A model generated the notes under the pieces. The model was not told the DNA's origin. It made no database searches and was given only the letters and a program-made list of their open reading frames with translations. From Micropterix aruncella (Eukaryota; Arthropoda; Insecta; Lepidoptera; Micropterigidae), in assembly GCA_944548615.1 (NCBI GenBank), contig OX155957.1, positions 1,717,050 through 1,781,049 on the forward strand: a DNA stretch of 64,000 nucleotides, written 5' to 3'. Below are positions 1 through 10,160 of the stretch, one piece after another. Both the position numbers and the translations under genes were made by a program. Numbering within the stretch: position 1 is the first letter of the stretch; the number at the start of each line of letters is the position of its first letter.

Positions 1-463
1 CTTAGTGATAAGGGTTGTCCACCCTTAACATTTTTCTTTAATTTTTAGTCATTTTTTTAATTTCTTTATTTTTTTATTATGTCGCATTAAAAAATACATA
101 CAACCCTAAATTTTTACCCTTTTATCACCAACCCCTATTTTTTAATAGCCATTATAGTAATTTAATCATTTTTCACCCCGGTCGATAACTGATCAATCGT
201 CATTTAATTAGTTATCCCCGCCAGTTGTCTACAGGTGTCACTTCTGACCCAGTAAACAGCACGGAGTAGGGATGAGAACGAAGCCGGTCTCCTGTTTCTC
301 TCGCACAATAAGACTTCTCTCACTCCCTACACAGTTGTCGGCCATCATTATTGTTTATGCATCAAGTGTAGTAGTAACGTTGACAATTATTATTTTGCTA
401 TCTCAGTGTAACTCTCATATTAACTATTAATCTTTCCTATTTTATAATTATTAATAATAAAAT
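1..463. other. AT-rich non-coding leader of Helitron, 5' end off window
   Basis: No ORF is supported here. The stretch is AT-rich with short CCCTT/CAACCCC blocks (near 15-30 and 108-150), a style I associate with the non-coding parts of lepidopteran Helitrons. Helitron protein homology begins at about 464 with a PDPST-like motif. The Rep nuclease that should precede it is not visible, so either the element was rearranged upstream or its Rep part lies elsewhere. No TC...-type 5' terminus is seen inside the window. Confidence 0.3.
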
Positions 464-2435
464 TATGAAATTCCAGATCCGTCCACTGACCAACTGCTGT
501 TTGTTATTGTTACAACAAACATGATCCATGGTCCATGTGGTACTCTTAATAGTTCATCGCCTTGCATGGCAGATGGAAAATGTACTAAAAATTTCCCTAA
601 AGATTTTACTAATGATACGATCACAAATGTCGACGGATACCCAATATATCGTCGAAGAAATCCCGATAATGGCGGACAATCATTTATTAAAAATATCAGC
701 AACACAGACATTGATATTGACAATCGTTGGATGGCCTCTGCTGAGCAAGACATACAATGCTCATATTAATGTTGAGTTCTGCAGTTCTGTGAAGAACATC
801 AAATACATTTGCAAGTATGTCCATTAAGGCAGTGATATGGCTGTGTTTAGAGCGGAAAATACTAATGTGAATGCTCCTCCAGTGAATAAAAACGATGAAA
901 TAACGCTCTACCAAATTGGTCGGTACATCAGCTCCAATGAAGCTGCTTGGCGTATCTTTGGTTTTCCAATTCATGAACGGGATCCAGCAGTTGTTCAGTT
1001 AGCCGTCCATCTTGAAAACGGTCAGCGTGTATTTTCCACGAACGATACAGCGATTGATCGTGCAATAAATCCACCTAAAACTACACTCACTGAATTTTTT
1101 GAATTGTGTAATCGTGCGGATGATTTTGGTGCCTTTGCACGAACATTACTCTATTCACAAGTACCACGCTATTTCACATGGACTCAAACAAAAACATGGA
1201 TGCCCCGCAAGCAAGGCTCACCAGTTGCTGCATGTCTCAATTTATTTAAATCAAACGCCTTGGGGCGATTATTTACAGTCGATCCAAGACACACTGAGTG
1301 CTTTTATCTTCGACTGTTGTTGGTTAATGTTACTGGCCCATTATCATTTCAAGATATACGTAAAGTGAATGGGCAACACTATCCAACGTATAAAGATGCA
1401 TGCCTTGCACTCGGCTTGCTGGAAGACGACAACCAGTGGGAATGTATGCTTGCTGAAGCTGCATTGAACTGTACAGCAATACAAATTCGTCTACTATTCG
1501 CTATAGTGTTGACTACATGTTTCCCAGCCCGAGCACAGATATTGTGGGATAATCACAAAGATTCAATGACTGATGATATATTGCATCAACATCGTACACG
1601 GTGCCACGATCTAACCATAACATTCAGCGACGCAATGTACAATGAAGCATTAATTGCTATTGAGGATCTTTGCATTGTCATTGCCAACTTACCACTCAGT
1701 CATTTCGGTATGAATTCGCCAAATCGAACTGCATCTGATTTAATGAATACTGAAATGAATCGTGAACTGCAGTACAGCACTGTAGAAATGGCAGCGATTG
1801 TTGCCCGCAATGTCCCACTAATGAATGAGGAACAAAGAACCATTTATGATCGCATTATGCTCGCAGTTTCAGCTGGACAAGGTGGGTTCTTCTTTTTGGA
1901 TGCACCGGGTGGAACTGGCAAAACATTCGTTATTTCGCTAATTCTTGCTGAAATACGATCAAATAATGGCATCGCATTGGCCGTTGCATCATCGGGCATT
2001 GCAGCAACTTTATTGGATGGAGGCAGAACAGCTCATTCAGTATTTAAGCTGCCACTAAATATTCAGAATAACCCTGATGCAGTATGCAACATTAAGAAAC
2101 AAAAATTAATGAAAAACGTGATCGAAGCCAGCATTTTAAATAGCAAGTTCCGAGGTGAAAATATATTAATACCACGGATTCCTATTATACCTACAGATGT
2201 GCCAATTCAATTCAAACGTATTCAGTTTCCGATTAGATTGGCATTTGCAATGACAATCAACAAATCCCAAGGTCAAACGATATCTATTTATGGCTTAGAT
2301 TTGAGAACACCATGTTTTTCACACGGGCAATTATACGTGGTATGCTCTCGAGTGGGTAAACCATCCAGTTTGTTTGTGTTAGCTAAAGATGGACTAACAA
2401 AAAATATTGTTCACGCTATAGCATTAAGAGATTGA
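464..2435 (+). pseudogene. Helitron Rep/helicase (RepHel) pseudogene
   Basis: This is the C-terminal part of a rolling-circle Helitron transposase, which nicks and unwinds DNA. Seen: the helitron-like region from 464 (TTNMIHGPCGTLN, then a Cys-rich SPCM..GKCTK stretch), then KYICKYV near 805 and a Pif1-type helicase part. The Walker A motif APGGTGKT is near 1900-1923, and the last helicase motifs are FAMTINKSQGQ and FSHGQLYVVCSRV near 2250-2350. Breaks: a frameshift near 730-740, an in-frame TAA at 825-827, and a large in-frame deletion after about 2090 that joins the region just past Walker A to the C-terminal motifs. Walker B and the middle helicase motifs are therefore gone. From 837 the frame is open for 532 codons. 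It cannot encode an active helicase. Family identity is secure. Confidence 0.93.
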
Positions 2436-2689
2436 TATTGTTTGTTAGTGTTACTGTCGTAATTGATTAATTAATGATATATAATTTTAAGGAATAAATT
2501 ATAATAACTTAAAAATAATGTTTGCCTTTTGTTATTTTTATATTCCCTCATCGTTCACAGTGCTCGATGCCTATTTCACGCATATACCACATTCTTACAC
2601 ACTTACAATGAGTAAGCTATTTTTTGTCTACACTAGAAATTACTTAAAAATTATTTATATGGCAAAACAACGTTTGCCGGGTCAGCTAG
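2436..2689 (+). mobile_element. Helitron 3' end with terminal hairpin and CTAG
   Basis: The non-coding 3' end of the RepHel Helitron. A perfect 6-bp hairpin (GGCAAA at 2661, TTTGCC at 2673) sits just before GGGTCAGCTAG, which ends at 2689. A hairpin followed by CTRR is the standard Helitron terminus. The next base is T and the following sequence is LINE-A 3' UTR, so the element sits in an A|T dinucleotide as Helitrons do. The last 11 bases match the three short Helitrons in this window, so this element's relatives could have supplied their transposase. Confidence 0.85.
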
Positions 2690-2829
2690 TATTGAATATA
2701 ATATTACGGCCATGACAACTATCAGGATAGTTATGTTTTTAATAATTAAATTTTTAGCATTTAATTTTGTGACGCATCCAAGTGTACGAATGCCTATCTA
2801 CTGGAGTAGTTGATTGTATTGTATTGTAA
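2690..2829 (+). mobile_element. LINE-A 3' UTR and (ATTGT)n tail, cut by Helitron
   Basis: The last ~140 bases of LINE-A, matching 24246-24385 base for base apart from a few substitutions and ending in TTGTATTGTATTG. Its upstream part should lie beyond the 5' end of the Helitron, off this window. Confidence 0.85.
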
Positions 2830-2959
2830 TAATTTTCGTAACAATAAAAGATAATATAGGTTTTAATTGAAAGAAGAGTTTTAGAAAATACCCGTGTTTT
2901 ACACACACTCGATAACTAACCATTCGCATGATGACCTTCTTCTTATTATTTGGGTGCCT

Positions 2960-3356
2960 CTCCACAGTTGCCTTGACAGTTCTAGGGTTTTCATTTTACA
3001 GAAAAGTGCACTGAGGGCAATTGCAGAAGTATCCCATGACACGCACTACAAACCATACTTTCTTAAGTACAAAATACTGACTTTTATGTCTGAATATGTT
3101 TTAAAATATCTACTATATTATTATGCTAAATCTAATATTAACGAACAAGGGGTAAACGGGAATATGCACTCCCACAATACAAGCAGACGTGATGATGCTA
3201 TCCTGTCTAAAGTACGCCTTACGCAGATACAAAAGTCCTTTGGATATCTTTAACAAGATGGAAACAAAGGCGTTAAAAAGATTTATTAAACAAAAGCTGC
3301 AATCCACACTTGCTTTCTATAAGCTGGGTGATTTTTTTGAGCATACCAATTCTTTC
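2960..3356 (+). pseudogene. LINE ORF2 C-terminus fragment
   Basis: Translation shows FILQKSALRAIAEVS followed by YKPYFLKYKILTF and later HSHNTSRRDD, the usual connector after a CR1/Jockey-type reverse transcriptase (LQKRAvRai..., lFk.l.Iltl). A frameshift near 3245 moves the frame to NKMETKALKRFIKQKL and then a stop at about 3368. The fragment lacks the reverse transcriptase core and the 3' tail. It is a different family from LINE-A. Confidence 0.75.
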
Positions 3357-3369
3357 AAATGGGAATAAT

Positions 3370-3828
3370 ATTAATATGTAACTTTCAGGTACCTCATTTT
3401 AGTTTTTATTGTTTATTAATAATATTATGAATTTAATATTTAATATCAACGTAGCATACCTAACCATATACATACGCTGTTTTTTTCCAATTTTGTTTTG
3501 ATAATTTCTATTGTGTGATTATTTTTTGTATAGAGTGCATGAGATGACTATTAATATTCTTATAATAATTATCTATTTTATATATATATATACATATGTT
3601 CACATGGATTCAGCTGTATTTTTTTAATTTTATTTGTCTGCCGTGTAAAGCCGACTTTAGTGAACTCTATTGTCAAATTAATATTTCTGCTTTAATAGTT
3701 TTATATCTACATATATTAATATATTACTAGCAACGGACGAATTCTAATATGAGATAATTAGCTTTAATTGATAATTCATGCCTTTATTGTGTATTCTGAA
3801 TGAATAAATTGAATACTGAATACTGAAG
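3370..3828. other. AT-rich spacer, no feature
   Basis: AT-rich sequence with a short (TA)n run near 3580-3595. I see no gene or repeat with a partner in this window. Confidence 0.5.
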
Positions 3829-4240
3829 TAGTGAAGGTTGGCAGTCAGCTCTGCATACTTCTTTTTGGTCCATATAAAGCTGAGTACCAGGGTAATAGTG
3901 CAGTGGTTTTTCCGTTGCCTTCTGCACCAGAACTTTCGGAGAGTATTTGGCTCTTCCAGATAGTTGTCCTACTGGGTTATACTGGATCATACCGCCTAAG
4001 CTCGGTCATTATTGCCTCGTTTGTTGTCTAGTAGTGAACACCGCGACGACCCCTGGGTCGCCGTCCTCAGCTATTCTAAAGAGAACCACTAGCGCGAGCA
4101 GGTGAGGATGACAATTGGGCCGGATAAGATGTTGTTTCGTTCTCCCCTTACTCCCTTTGTCGCTTTGCTGCTTCAGTGATATTCTTTGATACTAAACTAC
4201 GCTTTCCAGATTATTGATGCGGTTATCCAGATAATCAAAA
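3829..4240 (+). repeat. Dispersed repeat D, copy 1 (uninterrupted)
   Basis: Non-coding repeat, about 410 bp, with a second copy at 38569-38906 plus 40477-40570. Shared blocks include TAGTGAAGGTTG at the left, GTTGCCTTCTGCACCAGAA, CGGAGAGTATTTGGCTC and a right part ending with the ATTGATGCG region. The second copy is split by a 1570-bp transposon; this copy is the unoccupied version (CCTTACTCC near 4147). Class unknown: it could be a SINE-like or LINE UTR fragment. Confidence 0.75.
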
Positions 4241-4908
4241 GTTTTGCTCTCCATGATAATTAGACCGATAAGCAAACGGCGATCGAGTACATTCGGGGCG
4301 CGTACTGTGTCAACAGCGAGTAAATCCAGACTGCATAATTGCACTTTATTTACTATATGTAATAATTATAATTAATATTTATTATTGAGAAAATTTTAAA
4401 TTATGCTATCCTTATGAATTTAAATTTGGAATTTTGATAATGATGACTAATAAAACCCAAGAGAAGTAGTTTGGGTGGCAAAAGAGAATGGATCTAAATA
4501 TTAAGCCTCCCTTCCGAGATGACGCGACTAAAAAAATTGGTATTTTCGAAATGCCACGCGCCCGCACGCTTTCGATATACACATAAAGATGATAGGTATA
4601 TCGCGGTGACAATGGAATATATCCCACCGTTGGCAGTGGAAAATTACGAATGACGATTTCGGCTTCGCGCGTCGTCTAATATAGTCGATTTGGCTTTTCA
4701 ATTATAATATATTAAATTGTAAAATTAATAGTTTTTTTTAAAGTAAAAATTTTATTACAATAATAAAATAACTTAGGATCACTGTGTTACTTTTTATATT
4801 ACTCAAAAGTATCTTTAATAAAAAGAAAAAAATAATGTTTGGCCTTAACATTTCTGGAAATTAAGTAATTTCAAACATTTTTTCTTATATTTTTTTGTAT
4901 GGAAGTTT
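4241..4908. other. AT-rich spacer, no feature
   Basis: Mostly AT-rich. The short open frames here have no recognisable homology. Nothing supported. Confidence 0.4.
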
Positions 4909-5220
4909 CAAAAACTGTCTTTGTACTATGTAAATAGATCATATGCTAGTGTAAAAAGTATTTTTTAATATTGAGAATCATCTCTAGGTTTTTCAAAAAC
5001 TAAAGACAAATCTCACTCGTTTTTTTTTTTTTTAAAACAGTAACAGAATAGAGATAATTTACAATTAATATGGAAATAATTTACCAATTTCGTTTTGGCG
5101 AAATGATAGCTTAAGGACTGGGTTTTTAAAATCCGGCATAATTCTATTAAATTTCGTATTCTCACAACCAGGCCACAAAATTATCCTTCATATAGCTTTT
5201 GGCCGCCACGGCCTCTAAAT
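4909..5220 (+). repeat. Dispersed repeat R, copy 1
   Basis: About 310 bp with an inverted partner at 55223-55541. Shared blocks include TTTTTTAATATTGAGAATCA, TCCGGCATAATT, CCAGGCCACAAAATTAT and GGCCGCCACGGCCTCT. No ORF. Could be a SINE or a transposon UTR; unclassified. Confidence 0.75.
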
Positions 5221-6582
5221 GACGAAAGAGGTAATAAAAATAAATATGAGATCATAATTATTATTTACTTTCTTTAAAATGCTAGAAACTCGCCCTCCTA
5301 CTTTTCTATATGTTCTCTTAATTTCTAGTATTCAGTTTACTGTCTCAGATTGCCTTCTAGCTGGGGTGGTACAATTCGTTGATTAATTCACCAAAAGTTG
5401 GTTGTTTTTTTATATATTAGAGTATGTTTAAATTAATTTAACGTTTTTATTTATTTTCCGACTACATAATCATTTTTTATAAATATTTATAATCTTAACT
5501 GGTCTATATAGATACAACAAACGATGTCATATTATAGATAACCCCATTCTTTATAAACGTATGACAAAATCTTGTTAAACTTTCGTAAATTTAAACAAAA
5601 CTTTTAGAGTGAGGTAGGTACAAATCTTAGAGCCATTAGTAACGGCAAGGTGTCACAGAAGTCGTTAGACACGACATGAAACTTACTTAAAGCAAACTCA
5701 TTTGTGAACTTTAGAGGCGAAACGTAAGGTTAATTATGAAGCCAGATAAAGCAACGAGACAGACAGCAATACAATACAATAAACAGACAGACAGCAATAT
5801 ACTTTGATAAGCTTAAAAAAAGGCTTTCATTATAATGAAAAGTAAGCTTAATCGAATTTATTTATTTTATTTATTTCATAAACAAATCAACATTACAATC
5901 ATGACCAATCCGTTGACATGTTATATAAAAATAACCTGCATGTAAATAACCCTTTAAGTTATTATAAATACATACATAATCAGAAATTAATAAACATTAC
6001 ATATGCAAGTACAGGCATAAACAATAAAAAGTAAAACAGAATACATAACGAATAAAAACACTTTGCACACAATCACGCGGACACTTTTATTCTCCACTGC
6101 TAATTTTAAGTATTAAGTAATTTTTAATGTAGTTGCAGGGTTGATAAAAATCTTGATTCTTAAAAAAAACAAACAAAAAAATCAGATTAATTTGATTTAA
6201 ATCAGATTTTTTTATTATTTGTATTTTATTAAATTTAGGAGTCAGGAAAAACACAATACAATGGTTATTTATTTAAATATATTTTCAATAACATTAACAA
6301 AAATCAACATATATTAGTTCTTCTAAAAAGTAAAAACACAGTAGCATATTTATTTGCCATATATCATGCCCGATGTCGCGGGGTAAAAATTTAGCCGTCA
6401 CTTCTGCGCGGAACAGTTTCGCGTCGATGGCCTTGAGAAAAACGACCATAACTTTTAAACTACTATACGGATCGTAAAAAGAATAACTAATTTGACATAT
6501 AAAACATTATAACCTTATCTCGTCAAACAATTAAGATAATAATGAATAAATATTACAAAGTTGGCATTTTACGCAGCGCGGA
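5221..6582. other. Non-coding mix of simple repeats and TE scraps
   Basis: Contains CAATA/CAGA-rich simple sequence (5755-5815), a TTTATTTATTTT block at about 5858 that looks like an inverted LINE 3' tail followed by UTR-like sequence to about 6120, and CAGGGTTGATAAAAATC at 6136, which resembles a hAT terminus but has no matching right end nearby. No gene seen. Confidence 0.35.
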
Positions 6583-6984
6583 AAACTGCTCTTAAAGCGA
6601 CCAATCGGCTACCCGACACCAGGTAAACAGCCAGGCAAAGGATGACGTGGTCCGCGATAGATTCGGTAGACACCGTATCATCGCCACATAAGGGAGAGGA
6701 CCAAGCAAGCGCTCTCGAACCTGTAACCAGTCGGGAGTCCGGAATAATCTGGTCGCAACTGGAAGTAAGAGCGCGAGTGTGAGCCCGCAGGTTGAATAAC
6801 CTGGTTATCTCGCGGTAAGGCGTTGGTCTCTTACGGGCGAGTGGCCCGTAAGAGACTAGACAGTGGACCGTTTTCGTTTTCGTCCCAAGTCTTCTACCCT
6901 CATCTCAAGGGAGATAGAACGATTTAATCGTTAAAACATCCTCAGGTGACGGGTTCGCCCGTTGTAGTTGACAGCTGTAGTTGC
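6583..6984 (-). repeat. GC-rich repeat GCF, copy 1 (truncated)
   Basis: GC-rich relative to its surroundings. Recognised by blocks shared with the other copies: TGGTCCGCGATAGATTCGGT, CGGTAAGGCGTTGG, GACGGGTTCGCCCGTTGTAG and GTTGACAGCT at the right end. It lacks the distal half. It carries a private 13-bp perfect hairpin at 6826-6856. No conserved reading frame across copies. Confidence 0.85.
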
Positions 6985-7616
6985 TAGTCATGTATATTAT
7001 ATATTTAAATAATATATATGGAGGCCGTCCGAAATGGTTACGCGCGGATCTGTTAACCACCGCAATCAGTGACTGGCTTTTTTGGCCTCCCAAGGGTTAA
7101 ATATTAAATAAATATTTACTACGTTACTTAACTAAACGTTCGATTGTGCATTAATTGAATGCAGGGTCAAAAGTTGGTATATAAAACAAACTTCTTAAAA
7201 GTATATAAAATAAATGTATTAAAATATGTTTGAGTTATCAATAACTGAAAAAATAATTTTGAACAGAAACAGGCGTTTTATCAATCGCATAGTTAAAGAG
7301 ATATAGTTTGGAGGTAGTCTGGAGTGAGTCTATCTGGAAATTTCAGTTGTCGAGCGTGAGCTTATGTAGTTTAGGGTCGGTCCGGGACATTATACCAAAA
7401 GCCGTATAACACATCATAGCCCAATCCTCTGTTTTTCCTAAATAGATTTTAAAAAATCAATTATAAATATCTGTCTTGCATTATAATTTTTTTTTTTAAT
7501 TATTTTTTTATATTTATATATATTTCTATATTTATATTTCTCCCCTCAAGGTATTTTTTTTCTTTATTACTTAAGTCAATAAAAAGGCAATCAAGTCGAT
7601 CGAGGCAACATCAAAG
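6985..7616. other. AT-rich spacer, no feature
   Basis: Low-complexity AT runs at 7490-7560. No gene or repeat partner recognised. Confidence 0.4.
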
Positions 7617-7830
7617 AAGCGCGTCTCGGTGTCTACGCGAGCGCTACGCGGGCGCTACGGTCGGCGGCGTAGCAGTGGCGTAGCGACGGCGTAGCGAAGG
7701 CGTAGCGACGAGCGCATGTACATAGGTGTCGCCGGGTCTCGAGCGCGTGGGCGCGCTCCGCCCAGGGGGCCCCGGCGCCCCGCCGCGCCCCGCCCCCTCT
7801 CCGCCGCCCAACACCCGACGCGTCCCAAAC
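7617..7830. other. GC-rich island with GCGTAGCG minisatellite
   Basis: An abrupt GC-rich block in AT-rich DNA. It opens with short direct repeats of the GGCGTAGCGA type (about 7668-7712) and continues into a C-rich stretch (CCCCGCCGCGCC near 7779). Open frames here are forced by composition and look like no known protein. It could be the 5' UTR/promoter of a retroelement or a fragment of a host CpG-rich region. Confidence 0.45.
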
Positions 7831-7915
7831 GACGTTGCCATACGAACGTAAAAATCGTAAGAGGAAGGAACCATGACGTAAAGTCCGAATTGAACTTCCG
7901 CCAACTAACTCCTTT

Positions 7916-7967
7916 AAATAAAGAAACTTCTCTTCGCTTCACCTCTCAAATAAAGAAACTTCTCTTC
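7916..7967 (+). repeat. Short direct repeat pair
   Basis: AAATAAAGAAACTTCTCTTC occurs at 7916 and again at 7948, separated by a 12-base spacer. A local duplication, no function inferred. Confidence 0.7.
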
Positions 7968-8123
7968 ATTCTAGGATAGATGATACCCTCGATAACTTCG
8001 ATTTAGCTCCCTGTAAAGAAAAAGCCCATCAAAATTTTAAAAAACTTAAAAAATTATTTCAAGACATGATTATTATCCAATTAATTTCGTTGAATATTTA
8101 TTTATAATAAGGCCAAAAACAGA

Positions 8124-8523
8124 TCTTCTATAATAAGATCCCAGAGTAAATGAAAAGCCTTGGAGAGGACCATTTTAAAAAGATAATTATACATAATTTG
8201 GTAAGAAACCCAATTTATGGTATAAGGGAGTTTGAACATTCTGAGTTTATTTTCCATGTTGATGATTAATGAAATGCGTAAAGTTTTAAATATAATGGTA
8301 TTATGACAGCTGACATTCTAATTTTCATATAATTTATTATACATCTATTAATTTTTAAAAAAAACGAAGGCATATTGACAAAAATACGAAGGCATATTGC
8401 TGGATTGACAAAAAAGTTTATTTTTTGATTATTCTACATAAAATTTGCATGTCTATTTTAATATATTATTCTCCCTGACTCTTAAATCACATTAGTATAT
8501 TTTGATTATTTGTATGTAGGTAA
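8124..8523 (+). mobile_element. LINE-A 3' fragment, upstream half
   Basis: Matches 23868-24243 of the fuller LINE-A copy: the end of ORF2 (...LVRNPIYGIREFEHSEF...HVDD) and the first part of the 3' UTR. The ORF end carries substitutions but is still readable. It breaks at A8523, where a Helitron begins, and resumes at 9268. Confidence 0.9.
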
Positions 8524-9267
8524 TCTATACTAATATTATAAAGAGGTAAAGTTTGTGAGGTTGTAGGAAGTAATCTCTGGATCTACTAAACCGATTTTGA
8601 CAATTCTTTTACTAATAGAAAGCCACGTTATTTGTAAGTGTCATAGGCTATATATTAATCCGAAAAATGATAAGACTTTTTCGTGGTAGTTAAATTTGCA
8701 AAGTAAGTCGGAGAAAAAAGGGTCAAATGAAAATGTTTCTTACGAACGCTGCTTTAACGATGGGAGATATATGATTGAGTTCTAGAGAAAAGTTGTAGAG
8801 CTTGATAATGCCTACAAAAAAGTCAGCGACAGCATACGTCTAACTTTTATATTTAAGCCACAAAAAGTAGTATTTTATATTTAAAAAATAATTTAAATTA
8901 GGTCATGTTTATTGGTTCAATATCAACAATTATGAATTCATATAAAAATAAGTAAATTTATCGTCTCAAGTGTTTAAAACTTAAGACTTTTCTCTTTTAC
9001 TGCATATAATTTCCCTTTTACTGCATAAATGGTTAAAGAGGTAAAACACTTAGAAATAAGACACTCACAAATAACGGTAATATAGTTAAATTGGCATGCA
9101 AATACATATATATATATATATATATATATATGCAGTAAAAATATAACTCTTCTTTTGGCAGTCAGGAAATAAATCATAGCACTCAGACCTACAAACCGAA
9201 CCACACTCATAATTTCATCACAAATAAAAAGTTTTACCGCCCGACGAAGTGGGCACGGGTCAGCTAG
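8524..9267 (+). mobile_element. Non-autonomous Helitron, 744 bp
   Basis: Starts TCTATACTAATATTATAAAG and ends GGGTCAGCTAG at 9267, with a 3' hairpin (GCCCG/TGGGC, 9239-9254) nine bases before CTAG. The flanks are A and T, and the LINE-A sequence on both sides joins perfectly when the element is removed (GGTAA + TATTGAAT, as at 24241). No transposase is encoded. It contains a short (TA)n at about 9109-9130. It belongs to the same family as 13617-14357 and 40768-41512 and shares its last 11 bases with the RepHel element at 2689. Confidence 0.95.
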
Positions 9268-9400
9268 TATTGAATATAATAATACAGCCATGACAACTAT
9301 CACCATAGTTATGTTTTTAATAATTAATTTTTTAGCATTCAATTTTTGTGACGCATCCAAGTGTAGAAATGCCTATCTACTGGAGTAGTTGATTGTATTG
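9268..9400 (+). mobile_element. LINE-A 3' end, downstream half
   Basis: Continuation of the 8124-8523 fragment: 3' UTR to GTTGATTGTATTGTA, where it meets the tail of an oppositely oriented LINE. Confidence 0.9.
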
Positions 9401-9403
9401 TAT

Positions 9404-9438
<35 letters not shown>

Positions 9439-9440
9439 TT
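9401..9440 (+). repeat. (TTTA)n tract, tail of LINE-B
   Basis: Ten units of TTTA. Read on the minus strand it is the (TAAA)n 3' tail of the LINE-B fragment that follows. Confidence 0.8.
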
Positions 9441-10160
9441 TTCAGGAAAACCAACAGCTAATTATAATTTAACAATGCCGGAGTAACATAGCAGAGAGCC
9501 AATTAAAGGTTTTCACGTTTAAATAACGTTGTAGAAACATATGTGATCTTTCAATTAAAGCTATCGATTAAGAATGCATCAAAAATTATTGAACAATTAA
9601 TGCTAAAAAATTCACTGTTCAGCCGCTGCCTAGCTGAGTTAACACTCGTACAGAATAGATCAAAGTTAAATCGTTTAACCATGTCATTGAAATTGTCACT
9701 TGTTCGCCACAGAAATGCATTTTGCCTATAGTTGTTACCAGCAAGAGGAACATGAAGAGCAGGGTTAAATCTATTGAGTTTGGAAGGAACACGGAGATTA
9801 ATTTTATTTAGTAAGTCAGGACAGTTAATATTATTGCAGGTAATTTTAAGCAAAAAGGTTAAGTCCGCGGTTTCACGCCGCTTAATCAAGGGGAGGATAT
9901 GAAATTTCTTGCATAAATTGAAATAGTTAGATGAGCTGTATGGGATTTTCAGACGGAAGCAGAGATATTTCATGAACTTCATTTGAATGCGCTCGATTCT
10001 GTTTATATATTTGTCATAACAAGGGTTCCATACCTGAGATGCATATTCCAAGATGCTTCTGACAAAAGTGCAGTGAAGGATCTTGAAAGTTTTAGCACGG
10101 TGAAAGCAAGCTGCACTCCTCATAACAAAACCTAAAGCTTTGGAAGCTTTAGAAACAATA
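9441..10160 (-). pseudogene. LINE-B ORF2 C-terminus and 3' UTR
   Basis: The minus strand is open from about 10160 to 9551 (about 200 codons) and encodes the domain after the reverse transcriptase of a Jockey-like LINE: SKASKALGFVMRSA, RSILEYASQVWNP, NRIERIQMKFMKYL, then RRETADLTFLLK. The 5' part, including the RT and endonuclease, is missing by truncation at about 10160, where the similarity stops. The 3' UTR runs to the (TAAA)n tail at 9401. It ends tail to tail against LINE-A. Similar in layout to LINE-M at 62.1-64 kb, but a different family. Confidence 0.88.

Noticed and set aside
6136..6240. CAGGGTTGATAAAAATC as a hAT left end
   Set aside because: No matching inverted right end or 8-bp duplication found within the next kilobases.
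7644..7979. Pro/Arg-rich open frames in the GC island
   Set aside because: Open in three frames at once, as expected from GC-rich low-complexity DNA.
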